DNA of 64,000 bases. It comes from Alligator mississippiensis. Lineage: Eukaryota > Chordata > Crocodylia > Alligatoridae. Numbering within the stretch: position 1 is the first letter of the stretch; each line of letters starts with the position of its first letter. A program made the translations under genes and the position numbers. Location of the stretch: positions 92,403,261-92,467,260 of the forward strand of contig NC_081829.1 in the NCBI RefSeq assembly GCF_030867095.1, in the 5' to 3' direction. The notes beneath the pieces are model-generated. The model did not search any database and was not told the origin of the DNA. It saw nothing but the letters and a program-made list of their open reading frames with translations. This document shows positions 39,801 to 51,800 of the stretch, piece by piece.

Positions 39801-42800
39801 GCAATTTCAATTCAATCAATGGGACTATAAACATGTTATGCCAACACTAAATCTGGCTAATGATGTCTAAAATGAGTTCACACTTCCCAAATTTACTCTT
39901 CTTGCTTTAACAGCTAGCTATATTGTACCACAGATGTGACTGATAAGGGGAAGGGCAATTGTTGATTGCTCTCCTTCCTGTTACAGGTTGCATTCAGGGG
40001 TTTGCAAATCCAGCTATTATCTTTTTCTACAACATATCAAAACTCCTTTCTAGTAAAATTAATAGTGCAAGCACCCACAATCTAACTGGCACCCTGCAAC
40101 TTCTTTCCTTTGTGATACTCTTCTGCTGTCCTTTCAAAATATAGCTCCCAGCATTTCCTTCCTTACTCATTGAACTGTAGCATTGTTTTGTGTCTTTATA
40201 TAGGGGAAATGTATGAGCCCATCAATAAAAAGTTCAAATTGCTTCTCTTTGCTTTCAAAATTTTCTAACTCACGATGGTACTTACATCTGCATCTGTAAC
40301 AATCTTGACAGACTCGCAGTTGAATTGCCATCATAACCATTCTCTCTGTTTAATCATTCAATCTCAATCTCTCCCACACTCTTCCAAACAGCTGGAATGA
40401 CAGTTAATATAAAGCATTCCAGTTATAAATAGTTATGTTGCCCTCTTTGTCTAACTTATTTTAAACTATTCTGTAGTGTCAGTAGAGAGCATTTAGAGTG
40501 CAAAAAGTTTGAAGTGTCTGTTTATTAACCATTTAGCTCAGGTCACTCACTCAACAGTACCAAATTATGGTACCAAACAAGCAAAAATAAGAATGTAGAT
40601 GCTCTCTTCTCTGCTGTGCTACAAAAAGGTGACGCATAAACAAGCTCACAACCCAAGAAAATAGCTCATTATAAAAAGCTGTATTATGGTTCTTTCACTT
40701 GAAGGAAGCTTTAATACATTGTCTAACTGCTGCCACTTGGTGAATTCCCTCTGTAGAAAAGGGTGGACAGCTAAGGTCTTCACTTGCACCGCAACATAGT
40801 GCCTGTTTTTGTATTTTCATTTTAAATTACATAAATAGTTGATTTTGTAGTAAAAACCCACAACAGTTAGTTTTTTCAGGTTTTAATATGCATATCAAAT
40901 ATATTATACACCTCTTGAGCAAGAGTGTTTTCTTTTTAACCAAAGAGCAGATTTAAATCTAAATTACTTTGGCTTTTACTCAATCACACAAAGGAAAAAA
41001 TTGCAGCCAGCATGGATTTGTTGAGAATAAGTCATGCCAAATAAACTCAGTATTCTTCTTTGACAGGGTAGCTAGTTTGGTAGATGAAGGGAATGCAGTG
41101 GACCTAATATTCTTGGACTTTAGTGAGGCTTTTGATAGTCCCACATGCCATTTTTAGAAGTGAACTGCAGAAATTTGGGCTAGACAGAATTGCTGTTAGG
41201 TGGATACATAATTGCCTGAATAACATCTAGAGCAGAGTAACAGTAAATCAATCAATGTCAGAATGACAGGAGTCTTCAAATGGTGCTGTTTAACAGTTCT
41301 ATTAATGACTTTGATGCCAGAAGAGAAAACTTCCTGATCCAATGTTGCAGATGACACAAAAATAGGAGGGACTGAAGACACTGGAGGATAGGAAGGGAAT
41401 TAAAAAGCATCTTGATAAACTCGAAGAACTGAACTAGAAATGAAAGGGACCACACCCGGGGAAGAACACACAAATGCAAATATGAGATAATTAGCTAGGC
41501 AGCAGCACTGCTGAGAAAGATACAGGGTTTGGGTAGCTAATGAACTCAAAATTAAGCAGCAATGTGATGGAGTCACCAAAAAGCAAACCCAATTATGGAT
41601 GAATTAATAGGAGGATTGTATGCAAGCCATGGGAGCCGACTGTACCAATTTACTTGGTGCTGGTTGGACCTCAGCTGGAGAACTATGTGCAGGTCTAGGC
41701 TCTGCATTTTAGGAAGTATGTAGAGAAACTGGGGAAGATCCAGAGAAGAGCAACAAGGATGAGATGCACAAGAATGTAAGCTATAGGAGGAGAGGCCGAG
41801 AAAGCTAGGTATGTTTAATTTGGCACAAAAGGGATTAAGGGGGATAGGACAGCAGTTTACATATAGTTGGAAAGCTGCCATGAAAAAAGAGGGAAAACAA
41901 CTGTTCTCCCTTTGCTACAGAGGTGGTGATACGAAAGAATGGCTTTAAATTGCAGCAAAGTAGATTTAGATTAAATCTCAGAAACATTTTCCTTACGCTA
42001 GTAGAGCAATAGAACAAGCCACCTAGGGAAGTTTATAGAATCTTTCAGTTAAGGTTTTCAAGAAGCTGTATAAGCATTAGACAAGGATGATTTAGAAATA
42101 GTGCATCTTTCACTTGTGCAGGCAGTTGGACTAGATAACACCTGAAATCACCAGGGATCTAGGTTTTCCATTTCCCATAGGAATACAGAAAAAAATGTGG
42201 ATATTCCCCGTTACCTGAGGCTATGGATGGGGCATGAGGAGTGTGGACCTGTGTCTTGGTGAGCACTAAGGGGCTCTGATTTTCCATGATAAAAAAATCC
42301 AAATTCAAATACCAAAATTTTTAGGTACTTAGAATTTATTTTAGTATAGTGATTGAGGCATTGCTAGGCTTCCAAAAGCAGGATCCCTGGAGATCACCTA
42401 CTCCATGGCTATGTTTCTAATAATTTTGTCACCTGCCTTCTAGCCAAGATCCAAGGAGAGCCCATGAACATCATCATCAGAGCACAAAGACATTTGAAGG
42501 AATGGCAAATTTCAACGCAGGACAGAAGAGTGTAGATTCAGTTGCAGAATTAAAAACTCAGTGAAAAGTTATAGTTCCCAAGTATTGAACTTTAGACCAT
42601 TTGTAACTGAAAAAAACTATGTGCATTTATCCAAGTATTGTTTGTAAACCCAAACTTAAATGAATACTACAACACTGCAACCCTGTTCAGTATGCAACAA
42701 TATGATGTAACTGCACTTATTTGTGCAGTCAGATGTAACAGCACTTATTTGTGCTTCAAGAAAAGGGAGTAAATTTGGGGAATTTCTTCACCACAAATGC

Positions 42801-45800
42801 ACATGTAAGATACTTCATTAATAAAAATCCTTCGTTGGACTTGGTCTATGCTTTGCCATTGTAATATACATCCAGTTTAAACACTTTGTTTAAAGTATTA
42901 TACAGCACAGACCAGGACCTATGCCAAACTATTTCTGAATATTAAAATATACTTCCTCTTATAGAAGTACAGCAGATCATTTCTCGACAACAGATAACAT
43001 GAGCTTGAATATGCACTGGAGTTTAAAATAACTCACTGAATGCCACATTGAAAACAGAAATAGAACTGCTACAGATAAGAGCAAGAACGTATCAGATAAA
43101 GATGCTGGGTGGCATTCAGTCCTATGAAAAGTTGTTTTTCAGACAAACCTACTGAAGTTTCAAGATAATAAAACAATGTGTGTGTGCATACAGATAGATT
43201 TGACGCTGCTAATTATCCTAAAACAATATCGTGTTGTGCTCAGGCATCTCAAGTCACAGCATGCTGCTGAAGTTCTATCATTCTGGTGGCATGGCATTGC
43301 ATTGCATGCCAAGAGGATATTTGCAGTGAGTGAACATAAAATAAATATAAGGATATCAAAAAAACTATGCTGTAAAATAAATGAACAGCATATAATCAAA
43401 GGAAGATACTACATGTATTATGTGCCCATTAATACATGCTTTCAGTATGCTGTAAGCAGAGGGGTATAGGCAGCATGTCTTAAAATATCCAAATCATAAA
43501 TTAAGCCATAGGAATGAAATAAGTCAAGTACTCTTACACATCACAATAAGGGATGGAACATAAGCAAATTTAACTTCTGTGTCTCCTTACATTCCTGCAG
43601 GACCTCTGTCTCCTTCACTATGACCTTCTCTATTGCTTCTATGGAAACAGCTCTCTTTTCCTTTCACACAGCAACTTTCAGGTTCCTAATTACTACTCCC
43701 TGCAAACTTCTTAAGCTGGGAGACTCCTGGGAATTAAACCCTTTCCCCATAACCTGCCATTCTTCTGAAACAAGATGTGGCAAACGGCAGAGCAAATTAC
43801 TTAAGCAAACCAAAAGAGGAAGTTCTTAGCAAGACTAAAATTGGTTGTTTCTGTCTGAGGTCCAGCGAGAGGAAGACCATTCCACTAACCCTGCAGCACT
43901 TTCTGAAGTCTCACTAAGTCCAGGAACAGGCTATCCCAGATGTTTTACAGTATTTCATGATTGGCAAGTAGCCTAGGAGTTAATGGCCCCATAAAACAAG
44001 TTCTGCAGCTTTTCATTATTGTTCCCAATTAAACCTTATTTACAAATTCAAATCTTCGCAAACATTTCCAAATGGACTTCTTATCAAATAAGAGGTTGCT
44101 TTAGTATGTGATGAAAACTTCCCCTCCTCTTTCTATAGTGAAACCTGTTATCCATTACGTTGATATCCTTCAGCACTTCAGCAATGCTGTATGAGCACAG
44201 ACAATGCAGTTGGTGCTATATCTACACAGATTTTCTCTTAAACACATTTGTATCATCTGCACCAATGTCTTTAATTGTTTTAAAAAATGTTCACATCTAA
44301 GACTGACTTTTTGTAACTGCCTAGACCCTTTCCTCAGTCCTTTATCCCTGAGGGCTCAGTCACTGCAATCTACATGTTTTTGGTAGCATTGAGTCCTTAG
44401 ACTTTCTAAAATTTATGCTGGAATAGTTCAACTCAAAAAACACCCAGTCCAGACTCCTTGTGGAAAGGTTACTTAATAGAAGAACCGAAAGCACTATTTT
44501 CTACTTTCTCCTTGAAGTATACATACCTGCTTGCTGAATTCAAAATATCTTTCGATCTTCAATTACTGGAAGAAAAGCTTGAACCGAGAGCATAACCAAC
44601 TTAACTCAGATTTTCTTAGTTTAAGCTGCCTAACTGGAACTGGGAGCTGTGTGTGAATTAATTCACTACTTGTTGGGAGAGGTGTGGGCAGCCAGAGGTA
44701 AGTCGGGGGCAGGGGCCCACCTGATTGAGGGGAAGGGGTAGTCGGGGCATGCATGTCCTCTTTCTACTACAATCACTAGTCATGTTGGATTAATACCTAT
44801 CTACAATGAACATATAGTGACATTATAGTCCCTGTCCCAACAAGCTTGCATTAAGTGCTCTCTCTACTCCTCCGTCTGCAACATTACCCCTCAACCCTAC
44901 TGCAAAAGTCACCTCTATTCTATTGTTAACAAACACATTAAAATCCTTCTTGAATATATTTGGTAACTTCCTGTTTCATACCATACAACATTCAAGCTTA
45001 CTGATTGACACGTCTGTTATTTCCTGTGAAATCCAATTTTGTTTCCTTCACTCATGCCATATCTCTACTTGCAACTCCTAGTTCTGTAAAAAGGATGGAG
45101 CGACTAAGAATAAAAAAAAATGTGGCAATGCCTTTTTCTTAGGTCTTAGTTTCAATGATAGGGAAGTTAACAAATCAGAAACAAAACAGAAAAATTCCCC
45201 AACTTGGCATTCAATCCAGTGCTTTGAGCCCAATATGCTAATATAAAGCTCTGAATTTGAAAACATTTAATATCATTCTCATACATACAGCATTAACATG
45301 AATACTATATGTACACATATGTGCATGTGTGTACAGTATTCATGGTAATACCAATACCACCTCACATTACTTAAACTCTCCTGCTAGGCCTGATACTTGT
45401 AACAGGTTATTTACTGTGTCAGTCACTCCCAATTTACCACTTAACACCTGCCTCTGACAAATTGCTGGTACATTATTTAAAAAACTCCCTGCACTTAAAC
45501 TGTTGCATCTGCTTTCCTTTTTCTGGGACAAATTATAAACTCCTAAGGGAAGAAAGGTGGCCTATTTATGACTTCTTTAAAGTGTAGTGTTATTTACATA
45601 CTGCAATAAACAAACGGTACTTTGGGCAAAACTATTATTATTCCAGTGGACGTAGACAATCACCAAAGTGTAAAGATCTACAGATTAAACTCACAAATAG
45701 GCCTGTTGGGGGTCAAACACATTGTAAATTCTCATACCTTACATTTTAAGGTGTTGAACAATATTATTTTCAATCCTTCTCATTTGCTTAGAAGAAATAC

Positions 45801-48800
45801 TTATCTAGCACTTCTTAAAATATTCATGCCTGGTTAGCAGGTTCTAAGAAAAGATATAAGACTATAATTCTTGTTTTGCAAGGCATCCTGACCGCTATTT
45901 AATCAGAAAGGCAGGCAGAGTTTATTATCTTGAACTAAAATTTGAGAAGGAGTTGAAATTAAATAGAGAACTAGAAAAAAGAAGAAAAGAAGTTTTGCAG
46001 GAAAATAAGCAAGAGACAGTCAGACTTGGGGAAAAAACCTTAGGGTGAGATTTCAGAGTACAAGCATAGAGCTTAAGCATAGTATTCATATCCCTTTTCA
46101 GACTAGGCACGAACCCTCAGGCACTCGCTTATTTTTAAATCTATCAAGTCTTGAAGACATTGTTTAGACATCTAGAAACTTAGTACCCAAGTCAACCACT
46201 TCAGTAGTGCATTATTCTGCAAACAGCTTTATTTACATAGATACTTGCTTTGGGTTCTTAAGTATTAATATGGCTTCTCTAAAGTTAGAAATACAACAGC
46301 TGCCAAATTTAACCCCTTTTAGAAGTGTTGTGGAGTAGATACAGTCCTCCGCCTTTCAGGATAACAGATTAGAAGACACTTTTAGACACCACTATAGTCT
46401 TGCCAAATGTTTAGCAACCAGCAACAAGTGACTCAGCTACTCCACCAGTGACACTGCCAGGAAATTCTATTCCAAGCAAACAAAAGCGTTGATACCTTTA
46501 TCAGAATACTTGCGCTCTAATGCATGTAGGTCAGGCAGCAGGTGCATACAATTGATGCAGCAGTAAGTGAAGAAATCCAACACCACCACTTTTCCACAGA
46601 GGTCTTTGTACAGAGAAATGGGACCTTCAGTGTTTAGCCATTCCAGATCTGGAATTCAGAAAGCAGAAGAATCCAAATTAAAGGACAAAGGAGCAGGTTC
46701 TACAGCCAGTTTGTATAACGGTGTTCAACATTCCTGGTACATTTCATTAACAGTTTTAAAATGTTACTTTTTATGAAGATAAGAAAACTAGCCACAATCT
46801 TACAGATGGCAAATGTGGCTTTGACCTACAATTCTTCATATTTAATGAGTCAAAATAAATACTACTGAGTTAAATAGTTGTAATGTAATGCGAACAAACT
46901 AAACTCATAATAGGTTAATGCTAATTGAAAGCACAGGCAAACTTTACAATAATTTTGTTTTCTGTTTAAGAATCATGATTTACAATAATCAACCACATAA
47001 GACTATCACATGGGTAAGACACCTATATACATCGATGGAATGAACAGAAGTTTAAGATATGTAATAAACCTTATTAAATTTGCAGGAGTATTAATTTCTT
47101 TTAAAAATGCCATAATTTACCTCTTACTGAAAAAATAACTCAACCATCTGTGCTATAATTTTTATACTCTTTTGAAAGTAATTCTATTAGATGATACATA
47201 TAAAATATAATTATATTAATGATAATAATAAGATATACTTTCCCAATAACAACCACACTAGCAATTATAGAGTGTAGCACCTTTCACTGAATTACTTCCA
47301 ACCACTTCCTTTATGAATCCTTAGAATGCATCAGACATACAAAGAGGAAGTCAGAAACAAAAAAGCTAGGGAATAGAAATCCTGGTTCTCTATCTGTATG
47401 TGCCAACTTCTAAAATAATGAAAGACAAGTATATAGATAAGATAGAAAAAGGCTGCAGTGAATTAAGTCCCACTTTGGAATGGGATATAGACTCATAAAT
47501 CCCTTAGAAGAGAATTTAAATCCCACCCTGTGACCGTCCCATAGAACTCAGGATAATCCCTGTATCCGTCAGTAGAAGTTTTGTCTTTCTTCACTGAGAG
47601 AAAGATATGTGACACCCCCACAGATGAGGTACTGGTAATATTAATAAGACTTATTTATATAAGAAAAAAAAAAAAAGCATACGGGAGACAGATCCACCTC
47701 TGAGTAAGTAACCCAAAATGGTCATGCGCATTTGTGGCAGACCCAAGAACAAAACCCAGGAATCTAGGTAGTAGTAGTAGTAGTAGTACACACCTGTTGT
47801 CTCACTTGTTGCATATAAAATGTACTCATAATGGAAGATCTCTCTTTTAAATCACCAATGAAATTCTGAAATGTATACCTTCAGGTCTTAGTCCTTCAAA
47901 CCTCTATGTGAACAGACCTGAATAACTCCAAAAGGCTTCACTAAATCAGCAGACTGCAGTTGTCCCTTCTTACAGGGTTTAAGCTTGATTCATATCGTAG
48001 AGGCATGAAAGAAGGAACAAATGCACATAAGCCAGTGAGGATGGCATTTCTGGTTTGTTTGAAGGAGCAATAACGTAAGGGACAAAAGCAGACAAGTAGG
48101 AACCAGGCCCTGAAACTGAAGCAATGCTATTGAGGACACTCAGGAGGAACTCAACCAAGTCAGAGAGATGTTAACAATGGCCAACAACGAAGAAGTTAAG
48201 GAATGAAGGCACAGAGGTTTCTTTTTTTGTTTTTTAAATGGATTTGCTAGTAAGAATTAAAAAAAAAATTAAATAATAACCTGAAAACTGGTCCTTAAAA
48301 TATACAGGGAAGAATTCTCCTTTCAAAGCCAAACAGAAATTTTGTCTCACTTATTTTTCCTATGAGAGCTCCCATTTATACCAGTGATACTCTGAGTGTC
48401 AAAGCATGACTTTTGCTTTAGTTTGGAACTATATACACAATCACAGAAATGTGGGTTTTTGTTTTTTTTTTTAATATATTGCATCTAAAAACTAAGAGCC
48501 AAAAGAATGTTCTATTATCCTTTAGAGTTTGGGATAAATTCTGAACAGCATTTTTGACAAAGAAGTCAAAGCCACTTCAATCTTTTTCTAGCTAAGAACA
48601 ACGCTGTTATGTGGCTACCGCTATCATCTTCACTAAGCCAAGTGACATTTTGGGAATGTATTGGTAGTTTAGCAAAAGCATTATGAAAAATTACTAGCCC
48701 TTACCAAAATATGCTTACTAGTAACCACCAGTGATATTTTCTCCATCCATTAAAATAAAGTTGTAAAATATTTCTCCAGTTTTCTGCTTGTTAAAGATTT

Positions 48801-51800
48801 GTTGTCTTGCAAACAACCCAGGCTTCCATGTGTCATTTTTAAACAGTTTGAAAGCTGGGAAATGGTCTGAACGGTAACTGACAGAAGAGGGGTCATCTTA
48901 ATATGGAGTGAGAGTTCAGAGTACCTAGAAAAAACAATTTAGTATATAAATGGTCTTTTTTGCTAGTGTGCTCAAGAACATAGCAACCCTATTAATATTT
49001 GGCTGGGATGATGTAGTTGGGGATGGTCCTGCTTTGAGCAGGGTATTGGACCAGTTACTCTCATGAGGTCCCTTTCAACCCTAATTTTCTATGATTTGGA
49101 ATGAAGAATCAACAACACGAGAACAACTGAAAACATATTTATTCCACATTTTTTCTTCTTTTCCTCTCCTGGAAAACTTGAATTGAAGAAGCAGAACATG
49201 TATTTGTATTTCTGAATTTGTGTCAAGTGATGAATGCAAAGACTTTAAAGATAAACCTCTACAGTTCTGTGCTCACTTATACAACGGAATAATTATGGTG
49301 CCTACCTGCCTAGGGACTACTGCCAGCCTGCAGGACAACAGAACCAGCAGACAGGGGGTGCATTATATTCATCTGAAGAAACATATCACTTAACTTACAA
49401 TTACAGTTTGGATGCATAAAATGGACCAGATAACAGCCCCCTCCTAAAAGGATTGGCTTAAAATTCATTAAATTAAAGTGGGTTCTTTTTTCCCTTTCTT
49501 GACTTACAGCTGTCGGGGCCGAGGGGCTGTGGCCAGCAGCCCGGGCACGTGGGCCGGGGAAAAGGTCGGCACGGCGAACTAGAATTAGGCACTGATGCGT
49601 AGAGGTTGATTAAAGATTGTTTTACTTACACCGTAGGTGGCCGCGGCGCAGGCAGGAAAAACTTTCTTGAGTTGCAGTTACAAAAAGACACACGTGGAGC
49701 TTGCTAGGCTCCACAAAACAAACACGAACAGAGCTCTGGATACACACTCACAGAGTTTGCTAGGCTCCGTGGAACGACCGAAATGAGAGTCCAAAAGGTG
49801 ACTCTTGACGAGCGCGCAGGGTAGGGTACGTTGAGGGATCATGCGGCGATGGGGAGAGACTCTTAATGGGTGATCAAACCATCATTCGGTCCGAGATATA
49901 CGTAGAAATCCACAAGATAATCATGGACTCCTTGCCGGAATTCTCTCGGATTTCTCCCGGAATTCTCGGAATCGGGGTTCTCAGGATTCTCCTGAGATTC
50001 TCGGAGATCTCCGACTTGGGCGGAAACTGCTCAAGCCTCTTATACGGCTAGCAAGCCAATCGCTAGCCACCATGTGGGAATAATTTAGAAATAGCCAATA
50101 ATGGGGTACAAATTTGCATGCGAGTGGCGGGAACTCCTTTGCACCGGGGTTTTCCCTCTGCAGCTGAGAATTGCACCGTGCAAAGAAAGCTCCATGTGGC
50201 GGGAAATAATTCTGCAGTGCCGAAGCACACACAAAATCATTGGGTCATGACAACAGCCAGGGCCTTGACAGTCACATTTTTTTGTGACCATGAGGATCTT
50301 ATATTTACACATACCTAATGAGATATATAAATGAAAACTAAGGACTTAAAACAGCAGCCATTCCAACAGGCAGGACTTTAGCAAAAACATCCAACACTGG
50401 GAGACGTTTCATGAGGAAGTTGTGAGATTGAGCAATCCTGGAGTAGTGGGATATTTTCAGGCCAAGAGAGTAAGGTTTCTTCCTTTCACTCGGGGATTCT
50501 CAACCCTGGGGAGCCTTGAGATCTTTTCAAAGGCGCCACTGTTACAGGCGCGCACAGAATTCCCAAGATCAAGCCAAAGGTTTCAAACAGGACTCCACAG
50601 TATTAAGCCCAGGCAGCCAGCCCACCCTGGGAACAAGCTCTAAGAAGTTCTCTCAGGAAGATGACAGAGTAGTAAGGGTGCACCTACACATGCACTTTAA
50701 TGTGCATTAGTCTATTTTAATGCACATTAAAGCATCTCTAAAAAAGCGCTACTTAGTTAATGCGTCTTAAAATAGGCTAATTAACAGATAGAGCGTCGCT
50801 TAAAAACCGTGGGCACCTACACACATGACAGAGGTCTAATTAGCAGCATCGGAGAGGATGGAGTCTACTGAAGTATGCTAACTGGTGCACGCCAGCACCC
50901 TCCGCGTCACGTGTATTCAGTGTCCCCATTTCAAAATGGTGGCAGGGATGTTTCAGGCTAGACATAAGGAAAAACTTCTTTACAAGTCGAGTACGAAGGG
51001 TTTGGAACAGGCTCCCCCCAGAGGTGGTACAGCCATCCACCCTGCCGATCTTCAAAAAGCATCTTGACGTCCATCTTGCTGGGGTCGTCTGATCCCAGCC
51101 ATCTTTCCTACCCAAGCGCAAGGGGGGGCTGGACCCGATGATCTGTCAAGTCCCTTCCTGCCCCCAACATCTATGAAACTACAGCTTGTTGAATGCGTTT
51201 TAAAGCACCCCCGCCACCATTTTGAAGCGCGGGGATACTGAATACATTTTTTTTTAAGAGAATTTTTCGTGTTCCAAGCCAAATTAGCCAAATCAAATTC
51301 CAAATCCATGAGTCGGTCAAGAACCGCAAGTGGCCCTATTACCAGCAAATGTCCACCACCCCACCTGGGGCTTCAGATGTTCCCAAATCCTTTGGTGGGC
51401 ATCCTACTTGCAGGCCCAAGCCTGGAGGCTTGGGGTTTGGATGCCCCCGAGTTTCGCTTCCCCTTAGCCATACGGCTGCAGGAGCAAGCTAGGGAGGAGT
51501 CTCCTATTTCCATAAAGTGGGCATAAAGCCAAGGTACCCCTACATGGGTACTATTCCATGCCTTCATAGCAGGCTTCCCTGGGTGCAACTAGGAAGCCAC
51601 GGTCATGATCACAGTATAAGCATAGATAAGCATAGGTTACGCTTGATCCGAGCTGAAAGGCCGGGGATGCTGAATACACACAACGCTGTGTGTGACACAT
51701 GACACCCCCTTACTGTGCATTAAGACCGGCTAATGCACATTTATTTCCCCAGTACCTCGCAATGGAAGAACTAGATTCAATGTGCATGAACTAAAGGGCA

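Larger units (their letters stand above)
32104..46495 (-). other. NHLRC2 intron 2 (14.4 kb)
   Basis: It contains a Harbinger-like MITE (32808-33083), a GC-rich tandem repeat region (38411-39600) and a CR1 fragment (40990-42170). The stretches 33470-38400 and 42180-46490 show AT-rich DNA without a recognisable gene; short open frames there match nothing I know. Confidence 0.85.

Noticed and set aside
40969-41157. Reverse transcriptase frame as an active gene
   Set aside because: Only a short stretch of CR1 RT is readable before stops. The element is 5'-truncated and decayed.
49511-50270. Full endogenous retrovirus
   Set aside because: No gag, pol or env sequence and no second LTR are present, so only a solo LTR is called.
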